From Noviherbaspirillum malthae (GTDB lineage: Bacteria; Pseudomonadota; Gammaproteobacteria; Burkholderiales; Burkholderiaceae_D), in assembly GCF_015352985.1 (NCBI RefSeq), contig NZ_JACYXF010000030.1, positions 1 to 64,000 on the forward strand: DNA of 64,000 nt, given 5' to 3'. Positions 1 to 7,782 of this stretch are shown here, in pieces (position 1 is the first letter of the stretch; every line of letters starts with the position of its first letter). The notes under the pieces were generated by a model. The model saw only the letters and a program-made list of their open reading frames with translations, was not told where the DNA came from and did not search any database. A program made the translations under genes and the position numbers.

Positions 1-93
1 TGTCACCGAACTGCTGCCGCATCGCTGGACGCCCGCCTAAACTTCTGCTCGTAGATTCGGTATCCCGTCAATGTGGGATGGCTGGGCGCTTAC
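1..93 (+). mobile_element. Right end of an IS66-family element entering from the left edge
   Basis: The last 8 bases (86-93) read GCGCTTAC, the outward end typical of IS66-family elements, whose other end is GTAAGCG. Positions 2-40 read in frame as V-T-E-L-L-P-H-R-W-T-P-A-stop, which matches the usual C-terminus of the IS66 transposase TnpC. The element lies directly inside the ferredoxin reductase gene that starts at 440 on the minus strand. The target duplication cannot be checked because the other end is outside the window. Confidence 0.75.
2..40 (+). pseudogene. tnpC: IS66 TnpC transposase, last 12 codons (rest outside window)
   Basis: Only the extreme C-terminus (LLPHRW type ending) and the stop codon TAA are inside the window. 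The gene may be intact to the left. It differs from the two other TnpC genes in this window (11.5-13.0 kb and 16.6-18.2 kb), which end in other sequences, so it is a third IS66-type element. The call rests on the short motif plus the CGCTTAC end 53 bases downstream. Confidence 0.6.
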
Positions 94-440
94 ATAGAAA
101 ATGGCAGGGGACGTGGTCGTCCTCCGGTTGTCAGCACGAGCTTGTTATAGAAATAGGTGCTGCCGTCCTGACAGGTAACACTGCGTGCTCCACGATCAAT
201 GGATGCAACGTTTGTGCTGCGAACAAAGTTGATGTCCTGCTCGTGCAGCGTGTTCTCATCGATCACATAAGTCGGGGCTGCTTCACGGCCATTAAGGAGC
301 CCCTTTGACAAAGGTGGACGTTCGTAAGGTGCGTGCGGCTCGTCGCCGATTAGCGTAATGGCTCCCTTAAAGCCTGAATCGCGCAGCGTTTGCGCAACCC
401 ATCCGCCTGCCTGACCTGCCCCGACAATGACTATACTCAT
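90..440 (-). pseudogene. Ferredoxin reductase of a ring-hydroxylating dioxygenase, truncated by IS66 end
   Basis: The protein starts with the FAD-binding motif VGAGQAGGWVAQTLR (residues 6-20) and continues with YERPPLSKGLL (39-49) and LVLTTGGRPR (102-111), the N-terminal FAD half of the pyridine nucleotide-disulfide oxidoreductases that pass electrons from NAD(P)H to Rieske ferredoxins. Homologues are about 400 residues long; here translation stops after 116. The stop codon at 90-92 lies in the IS66 terminus, so the C-terminal NAD-binding and dimer domains are lost. It is the third gene of the leftward operon, 21 bp after the ferredoxin. The dioxygenase would need another reductase, unless the gene is restored on the far side of the IS. 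Confidence 0.85.
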
Positions 441-461
441 GATCCTTACCTATGTATGCAT

Positions 462-788
462 TCAGTTGACTGGTTCCCGGCGCAGGTAAATGACGCCTTC
501 TTTGACCTGTACATCGAAACACCGAATAGCTGCCTTGCAAGGGGCACCCACTGCTGCGCCGGTCCGAATATCGAACGTGCCTTCGTGTAGCGGGCATTCG
601 ATCAGAAAGTCGTCGACGATCATTCCGTCTGCCAGACTGGCTTCGCCATGCGAACATTTATTGGTCGTTGCAAATACCTTGCCCTCGACTTTGTACAAAC
701 AAACTTCAGTGTCTTCGACCTCGGCGGCTAGCGTTCCACCTTCGTCGATCTCTTCAATGTGCGCGACTTTGTCCCATTCATCGACCAT
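462..788 (-). CDS. Rieske-type [2Fe-2S] ferredoxin of an aromatic dioxygenase
   Basis: This 108-residue cytosolic protein carries the Rieske cluster motif C-x-H (C45-S-H47) and C-x2-H (C65-P-L-H68) separated by 17 residues. That is the pattern of the small ferredoxins, such as those of biphenyl, naphthalene or cumate dioxygenase systems, that shuttle electrons from reductase to oxygenase. It sits 55 bp downstream of the oxygenase subunit and 21 bp upstream of the truncated reductase on the same strand, so the three form one operon. The start ATG (788) is preceded by a GGAGACGG ribosome binding site. The substrate of the system cannot be read from this protein. Confidence 0.9.
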   Translation of the reverse strand: MVDEWDKVAHIEEIDEGGTLAAEVEDTEVCLYKVEGKVFATTNKCSHGEASLADGMIVDDFLIECPLHEGTFDIRTGAAVGAPCKAAIRCFDVQVKEGVIYLRREPVN

Positions 789-843
789 TTCCGTCTCCTT
801 ATCGTCCTGCAGGCCGCCGGCCGGCGGCCTGCTCGACAGTTCT

Positions 844-1980
844 TCAGTTTGTCATCAAATCGATGTAGTGCTTTTCCATGTGGTGCAGCGCTTCTTCGAG
901 CGGCGACATTGGACCGGACTTGAAAAACTTTGAGCCCGCAGTGTTCTGGAGCGATTCCACCATGACCGCGTCTTCAGCGATAATTTGCTTCACGAATTCG
1001 CGGTATTTCTTCAGCTCTTCGTCATAATTGGGAATGGAGAAGGCGGCTTCAGGAAAAAGCAGATAGCAGATGATGCGTGTCTTACTTGGAGAAATTGGCC
1101 AGACATGCCACATGCGGACGCTGTCTGCTCGCATCGACAGATTCAGGTTGGGATAGATTCCGGCTTTACAGGCGATGCCTGACGGCGCTTTGGTAGCCCA
1201 CGGCAGAGTTGGGAATACTTGCTTGCCGCCTTTGGAATGTGGGCGGGCTTCGTAGCTGGTATGCCAGCCTCCATCTTTTTCCAGGTTGAACTTCAGCTTT
1301 TCTCCTTTGACGAAGCCGCCGAACGTGCTCGTGTGGATGACGCCGACATGGTAAATATCGATCAGGTTCTCGACTAGAAATTTCCAGTTGCAGGCGACAT
1401 CGATAACGACTTTATCGGCCATCTTGCACTGGTCAGTCTGGAACCACCACAGGTTGCGCTCGTACGGTTCGATGAAATCTTCAAACGGCACGGGGTTGTC
1501 GGAGAAGTTGACGAAGATCCAACCACGCCAGATACGCATTTGCAAGCGGTGTAATGCGCTGCCCTTAAGATCGACCTCACAGGTCTTCATGCCGGGAGCG
1601 GATATTAGGGTGCCATCAATGTTGTATAGCCATGCATGATAGGGGCAGCTGAAATCTTGCGCATTGCCGCAGCCGGATGCGACTTCAACGCCGCGATGCA
1701 AGCACTGGTTCATGAATACTGAGATCTGGTCCGGGGCAGGGCGGGATATCACGATAGACTCGTTCATGACCTGAAATGTCATGTAATCGCCGACGTTCGG
1801 TACTTCCTCGGTGCGTCCAATCGAAAGCCAATGCGTCATGAAAATCTTTTCTTTCTCAAGCGCATAAATGTCTGCAGAGCTGTAGACCTCGCCAGGGAGG
1901 TGACGTGCCTGCGAGAGTTTCTTCTTCGTTTCTGTGAACTGCGGCTTCAACCGATCAAACTGGATGACTGCTTCTTGCAT
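844..1980 (-). CDS. Aromatic ring-hydroxylating dioxygenase, alpha (oxygenase) subunit
   Basis: A cytosolic oxygenase of about 378 residues. The N-terminal Rieske domain carries CLHRG...CPYHAW (C-x-H, 16 residues, C-x2-H). The C-terminal catalytic domain has the mononuclear iron motif DIYHVGVIH (D-x2-H-x4-H). No beta subunit gene follows, so it is probably an alpha-only (phthalate/carbazole dioxygenase-like) or alpha3 enzyme. I chose ATG 1980: the upstream ATG at 1992 overlaps the GGAG ribosome binding site that lies 6 bases before 1980. The gene heads the leftward operon with ferredoxin and reductase and is divergent from the HTH-citrate-synthase-like gene. The substrate is unknown; an aromatic acid is an inference from the family. 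Confidence 0.92.
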   Translation of the reverse strand: MQEAVIQFDRLKPQFTETKKKLSQARHLPGEVYSSADIYALEKEKIFMTHWLSIGRTEEVPNVGDYMTFQVMNESIVISRPAPDQISVFMNQCLHRGVEVASGCGNAQDFSCPYHAWLYNIDGTLISAPGMKTCEVDLKGSALHRLQMRIWRGWIFVNFSDNPVPFEDFIEPYERNLWWFQTDQCKMADKVVIDVACNWKFLVENLIDIYHVGVIHTSTFGGFVKGEKLKFNLEKDGGWHTSYEARPHSKGGKQVFPTLPWATKAPSGIACKAGIYPNLNLSMRADSVRMWHVWPISPSKTRIICYLLFPEAAFSIPNYDEELKKYREFVKQIIAEDAVMVESLQNTAGSKFFKSGPMSPLEEALHHMEKHYIDLMTN

Positions 1981-2081
1981 CGTGATCTCCATGAGTCGTT
2001 AATGTGACTTTGCGACGAAGGGTGGATGCCGCTTAGAAACGCTTGGGTTGCCTGCGGCACATCGGATGGATGTATAGTAGA

Positions 2082-2125
2082 GTATCGATCGATACATTGA
2101 TAGATCGATTTATATATCAATGTAT
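2082..2125. promoter_or_regulatory. Palindromic operator region between dioxygenase operon and divergent regulator
   Basis: Two overlapping palindromes are visible. GTATCGATCGATAC at 2082-2095 is a perfect 14-bp palindrome. An inverted repeat with 11-bp arms ATACATTGATA (2092-2102) and TATCAATGTAT (2115-2125) is separated by 12 bp. The region lies about 100 bp upstream of the oxygenase start (1980) and just before the regulator start at 2159. This is the expected place for autoregulation and control of the divergent operon. Which protein binds is inferred. Confidence 0.65.
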
Positions 2126-2158
2126 TCTCTGTCCTTGCTGCCTCTAGTGAAAGAAGTT

Positions 2159-3529
2159 ATGAAGGTGAAAACGACAAACCATAAGCCAAACATCGGGCGT
2201 CGTACTACGAAGACCACTGCGACGCCGCAGGGTCTTCAGGACGCCCCCACGGCACAGCGCCCGCTTGCCCGTCAAATCAACGATGTGGAATATCTGGAGC
2301 GTGAAGAGGTACTCGCCTTGTTGGAGATCAAGAAGGAATCGCTGTACACCTACGTGAGCCGTGGCCTGATCAAGACTGCGCCCCATGGCGACAGTCGCCG
2401 GCGGTTATATCTGAAATCCGATGTCGAAAAGCTGAAAAGCCGTGCGGCTGACCGCGTTGGGGGGACGACTGGTGCCGCACCTGCCTTGCGCTATGGTGAG
2501 CCGATTGTGCAGACATGGGTTTGCGAAATTACGGACGAAGGCCCCCGTTATCGAGGTTATTTGGCGGTAGAGCTGGCGCGGGATGGCCGCACTTTCGAGT
2601 CCGTCGCTGAACTGCTTTGGACTGGAATCCAGAGCCCTCGCAACGTGGCGTGGGCAAGCCTGTGCCTCGATCAGGATGAGGCGGTATGGCTGGAGGCGTT
2701 GGGCAAAGAACTGTCGCCTTGTCGTGCCACCGACTATCTAGCGATGGCTGCAGCCCGCATGGGCGCTTCCGGCAGGCTCGTCAACGGGAAGACGAACCAT
2801 AACCCAATCGCGACTGGAACACGCTTGATCCAAGTCTTTTCCGGTATCTCGGGTCTATTGGGGCCGGAGAGACGATTCGCATGCCCGCCCCCAGGACAAT
2901 TCATCGCCCGGACGCTCGTGCGCGAACTCGGCGGCAATGGCAACGCGGCCGCAGTCGCTGCGGAGAGTGCCATCAATGCCGCACTGGTGCTGTCGGCAGA
3001 CAATGAATTGACGGCACCGACGTTCGCGGCACGGATCTGCGCATCCACCGGTGCCGATCTGAGCGCCTGCGTGGCAAGCGCCATTCACGTGCAGTCGGGG
3101 CCCATGCAGGTGGGCGGCACGGAAGAAGTGGAATGGATGTTTGACAATGTCGCTGCAGGCGCCGACGGCGAACAACTTGCGTTGTCGACCTATCCGACTG
3201 CCGACTTGCCTTGCTTTTACCACCCGTTATATGCACGGGATAGGCGCGCAGAACTCATTGTGTCGCTTGCCCGCCAGCTGACTCCGGCTCAGGCGCCGGC
3301 AATGCGTGTGCTCGAATTCATTGACCGGATTGATAGAGAAAATGGCCAATACCCGAATCTATACGCGGCATTGGTAACTCTCAGTGTCGCGCTCGGCTTT
3401 CCGAAGGGTAGCGCGGCGTTGATTCATACGATCGGTCGCACCGCAGGCTGGATTGCCCATTCGGTAGAGCAGCAGCTCAACGGCGCCATGCTTCGACCGC
3501 GCGCGAAGTATATGGGCGCGCGCCGTTAG
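2159..3529 (+). CDS. HTH domain fused to a citrate-synthase-like domain, probable regulator
   Basis: About 456 residues. Near residues 40-90 lies a MerR/excisionase-type winged HTH (YLEREEVLALLEI, then SRGLIKTAPHG, then LKSDVEKLKSR). The remainder is a citrate synthase fold, recognisable from FAARICAST, FYHPLYARDRRA and TIGRTAGWIAHSVEQ. Residues that should be catalytic appear changed: the first His (normally in an ADHELN-like motif) is Asn in ADNELTAPTF, the second (normally GPLHGG) is lost in GPMQVGG, and the Asp normally following YPN is missing in YPNLYAAL. I infer a ligand-sensing regulator rather than an enzyme. ATG 2159 is preferred over 2120, which lies inside the operator inverted repeat. 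The stop overlaps the convergent LysR gene by 4 bp. Confidence 0.75.
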   Translation: MKVKTTNHKPNIGRRTTKTTATPQGLQDAPTAQRPLARQINDVEYLEREEVLALLEIKKESLYTYVSRGLIKTAPHGDSRRRLYLKSDVEKLKSRAADRVGGTTGAAPALRYGEPIVQTWVCEITDEGPRYRGYLAVELARDGRTFESVAELLWTGIQSPRNVAWASLCLDQDEAVWLEALGKELSPCRATDYLAMAAARMGASGRLVNGKTNHNPIATGTRLIQVFSGISGLLGPERRFACPPPGQFIARTLVRELGGNGNAAAVAAESAINAALVLSADNELTAPTFAARICASTGADLSACVASAIHVQSGPMQVGGTEEVEWMFDNVAAGADGEQLALSTYPTADLPCFYHPLYARDRRAELIVSLARQLTPAQAPAMRVLEFIDRIDRENGQYPNLYAALVTLSVALGFPKGSAALIHTIGRTAGWIAHSVEQQLNGAMLRPRAKYMGARR

Positions 3530-4440
3530 TCAACGCTGGTCTTGCTCGCGTCCAATGCGATAACAGCTGCAATCGTCTTGCGCAGCCATTGGTTGGCCGG
3601 ATCGTGGTGGTTGCGCTCATGCCAGAACTGCCGCACCTCCGCCGTAGGCATGTCGAAGGGCAAGGGATACACTTTAAGATTCGCAAGGCCTCGGGCCGTA
3701 TTTTGTGGGACGCTCGCGATCAAGTCGGTTTCTGCAACCACTTTTGCGGCAATATGGTATTGCGCGACCTCCAACCGGATATTGCGCCGCGCGTGTCGTT
3801 GCGAAAGCGCGTTTTCCACCAGTGGCTCGGTATTGCCGGTCCTGACGAATACATGACCCGCAGCCAGATATTGCTCAAGTAGCAAAGCCGCACCGATCAC
3901 TGGATGATCGGCGCGAGCGATGCATGAATAGCTGTCATCAAACAAGCGCTGCTGATAGTAGCCCGCCTTGAGGAAATCCAAGTTGCCGACAGCTAGATCG
4001 GCGGTCCCGCTTTCCATGGCTTGCGCGTATTCGCTGCGCGGCAGACGGATTGCCTGGATCTTTATGCCCGGTGTCGTTGCATATAGTGCCTGGATCAGTT
4101 TGGGCAATACGACGGCTTCTCCAATGTCGGACATCAGGAGCGAGAACGTTCGCTCGGAATGCTCCGCGTTGAATCCGAAGGGCTGTGAAAAGCCGTTCTC
4201 GAGAGTCTGGAGTGCTTCCAGGACTGGTCCTGCCAAGATATCGGCCAGGGCGGTCGGTACCATTCCACCTCTGGTGCGCACAAAAAGAGGGTCATCGCAA
4301 CTGCTGCGCAATCGACTGAGGGCGTTGCTCATTGCTGACTGGGTCAGCCCGACTTCGTTAGCCGCCCGCGACACATTACGTTGCCGATATAAGGCCGCGA
4401 AAACCGGCAACAGGTTGAGATCAAGCTTATGCAGATTCAT
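3526..4440 (-). CDS. LysR-family transcriptional regulator
   Basis: 304 residues. The winged HTH at residues 6-65 (NLLPVFAALYRQRNVSRAA, then LTQSAMSNALSRLR) is typical of the NahR/NodD/LinR branch, starting with MNLHKLDLNLL. The rest is the LysR substrate-binding domain. It is divergent from the FAD monooxygenase gene (start 4653) across about 210 bp that contain a LysR-type box, so it probably controls that gene and the following receptor and porin in response to an aromatic compound. The effector is unknown. It ends convergently with the citrate-synthase-like gene. Confidence 0.9.
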   Translation of the reverse strand: MNLHKLDLNLLPVFAALYRQRNVSRAANEVGLTQSAMSNALSRLRSSCDDPLFVRTRGGMVPTALADILAGPVLEALQTLENGFSQPFGFNAEHSERTFSLLMSDIGEAVVLPKLIQALYATTPGIKIQAIRLPRSEYAQAMESGTADLAVGNLDFLKAGYYQQRLFDDSYSCIARADHPVIGAALLLEQYLAAGHVFVRTGNTEPLVENALSQRHARRNIRLEVAQYHIAAKVVAETDLIASVPQNTARGLANLKVYPLPFDMPTAEVRQFWHERNHHDPANQWLRKTIAAVIALDASKTSVD

Positions 4441-4472
4441 TATTCGATTTCAACGATTCGGTCGTCCGGTTT

Positions 4473-4489
4473 CTGTGAAATATTTACAG
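4473..4489. promoter_or_regulatory. Candidate LysR operator upstream of the FAD monooxygenase
   Basis: CTGTGAAATATTTACAG is a nearly symmetric 17-bp sequence containing the T-N11-A pattern of LysR-type binding sites. It is 33 bp upstream of the LysR start and about 164 bp upstream of the monooxygenase start. The assignment follows from position and symmetry only. Confidence 0.4.
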
Positions 4490-4652
4490 CATCAATACTA
4501 TACCTTTCCAATATCCATTGGACGATATAAACCGGAACTGGGACCATGTTACCAACCAAGCCGAGAACCTCTCGTGCAAGACCCCTGAGAATGTGCAGAT
4601 GCGTGACGGCCAATGTGACGCTTTGCCGATTAACGTGGAATGGAGTTGTTAC

Positions 4653-6344
4653 ATGGAATCTTTGATTGAAGTCCCGGTATTGATTGTGGGAGGCGGGCCG
4701 GTGGGTCTGGCCATGGCTATTGAGCTGTCTCACCGGGGGATCGAATGCATGCTGGTGGAGCGCAGCGACGGCACGATCGAGCATCCAAGAACTGGGTTAG
4801 TAGCGGTCAGGACAATGGAAGCGTTCCGGCGCTGGGGATTTGCAGAGCGCGTGCGTAATTGTGGTTTTCCCGATGACTACGACCTTTCCATGGTGTTCTG
4901 TACCAGTTTGAACGGCCTAGTGCTGGAACGAGAGGCTTATCCCAGCATGAAGGAAGCGCCAACGCCGCCGGAAACTCCGGAAAAAAAGCAGCGCTGTCCG
5001 CAGATGTGGCTGCAGCCTATCATGGCGGACGTCGCGTGGGAGAGCCGCGGCGTCAATATCAAATATCGCCACCAGTTCGTATCGTTCGAGGACCAGGGAA
5101 CCTCCGTGGATACGCAATTGACTGAGCTTGACTCCGGCAAATCCGTGACAGTGCGCAGCCAGTATCTGATTGGTTGTGATGGAGCGGCGAGCAAGGTACG
5201 CGAAGCGCTCGACATCGGCATGCAAGGAAAGCTTCTCAGCTATTCGGTCAATATCTTGATGCGCGCTCCTGGTCTGATTAACTATCACAGCATGGGCGAA
5301 GGTGAGCGTTATCTGTTCGTCGGTCCCGAAGGAACATGGGGCAACCTGACGGTCGTGGACGGCAACGAGATATGGCGGCTTACTGTATTGGGTTCCGAGC
5401 AAAAGCTGGATCTTTCGACATTCGATGCCGATGCCTATGTCAGACGTGCATTCGGCCGCGGCGACATTCCATTCGAGGTACTTTCCGTGGTCCCCTGGCG
5501 CCGCAGCGAAATGCTGGCCGACCGTTATCGGGCGGGCCGCGTTCTCCTGGCGGGAGACTCGTTGCACACCATGTCTCCCACCGGTGGCATGGGCATGAAC
5601 ACCGGTATTCAGGAAGTGCTGGATCTTGGCTGGAAGTTGCAGGCCGTCCTCCAAGGATGGGGCGACGATGCGCTCCTCGACAGCTATGAGATCGAGCGCC
5701 GCCCGATTGCCCTGCGCAATATCGAATTCTCAAGCGCGAACTTCCGGGCATGGCTGGATGCGCCAGACCCAGCGGCTGTCTGCGACGATACGCCTGAAGG
5801 AGAGAGGGTGCGGCGTGAAATCGGCAAGCGCATGCGCGACTCCACCCGGGTGGAATGGGAATCACTCGGATTGCAGATCGGATACCGGTATGAGGATTCT
5901 CCGATCTGCGTGCCGGATGGAACGCCGCCTTTGCCCGATGATTACTCCCATTACCAGCCTACGACACGCCCTGGCTCACGCGCGCCGCACGCATGGCTGC
6001 CTGATGGTCGCTCGACTCTGGACTTGTTCGGCAAGGACTTCGTACTGGTCGCGTTTTCTTCTGCATCCTGTTCCGACATCGACAAGCTAGCCAAAGCGTT
6101 CAGCGAGAAAAAGGTGCCGTTATCCATGGTTAGGCTTGCAGACCCGACCATCGAACAGCTTTATGAACGTTGCCTGGTCCTGGTCCGTCCGGATGGACAT
6201 GTTGCCTGGCGCGGAAATGCAGTCGTTGATGCGGGGCTAATTGCCGACACCGTTCGTGGAGCCGCCGCACACCGGCACGGAACGGCATTGCAATCCCGCG
6301 ATGGGGCAAACGCAAACACCGGATCTTTAACGACTGCGGCATAA
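4653..6344 (+). CDS. FAD-dependent aromatic hydroxylase (TfdB/PheA type)
   Basis: About 563 residues, close to the usual 580-600 of phenol/chlorophenol hydroxylases. It shows the Rossmann motif VGGGPVGLAMAIEL near the N-terminus, the DG motif GCDGAASKVREAL, and the GD motif LLAGDSLHTMSPTGGMGMNTG followed by DLGWKLQAVLQG. A C-terminal thioredoxin-like domain (RPGSRAPHAWLPDG to LVRPDGHVAWRG) is also typical of this class. It would hydroxylate a phenolic ring with NAD(P)H and O2. ATG 4653 has GGAG at 4642-4645; the 45 codons upstream in frame look non-coding. Downstream lie a Bug receptor and a porin in the same direction, suggesting coupled uptake. MhpA-like or resorcinol-type substrates are alternatives. 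Confidence 0.85.
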   Translation: MESLIEVPVLIVGGGPVGLAMAIELSHRGIECMLVERSDGTIEHPRTGLVAVRTMEAFRRWGFAERVRNCGFPDDYDLSMVFCTSLNGLVLEREAYPSMKEAPTPPETPEKKQRCPQMWLQPIMADVAWESRGVNIKYRHQFVSFEDQGTSVDTQLTELDSGKSVTVRSQYLIGCDGAASKVREALDIGMQGKLLSYSVNILMRAPGLINYHSMGEGERYLFVGPEGTWGNLTVVDGNEIWRLTVLGSEQKLDLSTFDADAYVRRAFGRGDIPFEVLSVVPWRRSEMLADRYRAGRVLLAGDSLHTMSPTGGMGMNTGIQEVLDLGWKLQAVLQGWGDDALLDSYEIERRPIALRNIEFSSANFRAWLDAPDPAAVCDDTPEGERVRREIGKRMRDSTRVEWESLGLQIGYRYEDSPICVPDGTPPLPDDYSHYQPTTRPGSRAPHAWLPDGRSTLDLFGKDFVLVAFSSASCSDIDKLAKAFSEKKVPLSMVRLADPTIEQLYERCLVLVRPDGHVAWRGNAVVDAGLIADTVRGAAAHRHGTALQSRDGANANTGSLTTAA

Positions 6345-6428
6345 CCGCATGGTTTTACTCGTATTCGGCTAGCCGTCGACCATGCTGCACCTAAGTCGAC
6401 GTAATAGCTAACACATAAGGAGACGACG

Positions 6429-7448
6429 ATGAAGTTTCGATACGAACAATCCAATGCCAAGGGAAACCCGAAGCGCGTGTCTAGTCTTGTGGCCAGTCTT
6501 GTGCTCTGCCTGGCCGCGGTGACACCGGGCAGCCAAGCGCAAACGAACTTCCCTGAAAAGACGGTCAAGCTTATCGTGCCGTTCACTCCCGGCGGCAGCA
6601 ATGACGTGATTGCCCGGATCGTCGGTGAAAAGCTCAGTCAGTACTGGGGCCAACCGGTAATTGTTGAAAACAAGCCGGGGGCCGGCGGTAACGTCGGTGC
6701 CGGTTTCGTGGCCAATAGCGCTGCGGATGGATACACCTTGCTGGTGGCGGCGAATAATGTGTTGACAATAAACCCCAGCCTCTATTCTCGCGTCAACTTC
6801 AATCCAGTCAAGGATTTCGCCCCTGTTTCCCTGTTGGGTTCGGTGCCCATGTTGCTCGTCGTGAATCCATCGCTCAAGGTCAACAATGTTAAGGAATTGA
6901 TCGCCACAGCCAAGACTACGCCCAATGGCGGGCTCAGCTATGCCTCCGCAGGCATAGGCACACCGCATCATCTGGCTGCCGCGATGTTCTCTTCCATGGC
7001 AAACGTACCGATGGTTCACGTTCCTTACAAAGGAGCCGGCCCAGCGGTAACTGATGTTCTTAGTGGATTGGTGCCTGTGATGTTCGGCGCCTCCAATACG
7101 CTTTTGCCCCATATCAAGACCGGCGGATTCAAAGCCTTGGCAGTGACGGGCAATCAGCGCCTGCCGATGCTGCCCGATGTACCTACCGTCGCGGAATCCG
7201 GTCTGCCCGGCTATTATGCGGACATCTGGGTCGGCTTGGTGGCTCCCGCAGGCGTACCTGAACCTATTATTGCCAAGATAAATGCCGATGTGACGCGCGC
7301 GCTCAAAGATCCCGCCGCAAGAGCCTCGCTTGCACAGCAGGGCTTAATCCCGGCATTCAATTCGCCTTCCGAATTCTCCGACCTTATCAAGAAGGATCTG
7401 GCACGATGGAGCAAGGTTGTTAAGGAGAGCGGAGCGAAGGCGGACTGA
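6429..7448 (+). CDS. Bug-family (TctC) periplasmic substrate-binding protein
   Basis: 339 residues with an N-terminal signal peptide (hydrophobic SSLVASLVLCLAAVTPGSQA, cleavage near AQA). The family fingerprints VKLIVPFTPGGSNDVIAR, VENKPGAGGN and ADGYTLLVA follow at the start of the mature protein, and VHVPYKGAGPAVTDVLSG in the middle. These receptors bind carboxylates, often aromatic acids, in the periplasm, either for a TTT transporter or as sensors; no TctAB genes are nearby. A GGAG site precedes ATG 6429. It lies 84 bp after the monooxygenase and is probably transcribed with it. Confidence 0.92.
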   Translation: MKFRYEQSNAKGNPKRVSSLVASLVLCLAAVTPGSQAQTNFPEKTVKLIVPFTPGGSNDVIARIVGEKLSQYWGQPVIVENKPGAGGNVGAGFVANSAADGYTLLVAANNVLTINPSLYSRVNFNPVKDFAPVSLLGSVPMLLVVNPSLKVNNVKELIATAKTTPNGGLSYASAGIGTPHHLAAAMFSSMANVPMVHVPYKGAGPAVTDVLSGLVPVMFGASNTLLPHIKTGGFKALAVTGNQRLPMLPDVPTVAESGLPGYYADIWVGLVAPAGVPEPIIAKINADVTRALKDPAARASLAQQGLIPAFNSPSEFSDLIKKDLARWSKVVKESGAKAD

Positions 7449-7782
7449 TCAGCCCGCGCTGTTCACGCCGTTATCAATTCGGCTAAATAGCTTGGCTACT
7501 TCAGTGAGCCTCCATGACAGGTGAGTTTGGTCGCTCCGGACCACCATCCACCATCGAATAACAACGTGTGCCGTCTCCATACACACGGCGGCACCTTGCC
7601 TCAACTGTACTTCGGACGCCGCTTGTTCGGCGGCCTGACCCACCATCGGAACTCAATGTCAATTTCTTCATCGGCATGAACAGGACGTTCATGCCGGTCG
7701 CGGGTTTGCGGCTGTTCCATGTCCAATGGACGGCATCGGAAAACCTATTTCAAACAAACCGATATTAAATCGAGGAGAACCA
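7449..7782. other. Intergenic region upstream of the porin
   Basis: No convincing gene is seen on either strand in these 334 bp. Short frames lack a ribosome binding site and family features. It probably carries the porin promoter, but I could not pick out reliable -35 and -10 boxes. Confidence 0.4.

Noticed and set aside
2120..2158. ATG 2120 as start of the citrate-synthase-like gene
   Set aside because: It lies inside the operator inverted repeat and lacks a ribosome binding site; ATG 2159 fits better.
2159..3529. Active citrate or 2-methylcitrate synthase
   Set aside because: The residues that act in catalysis seem replaced and an HTH is fused at the N-terminus; kept only as fold similarity.
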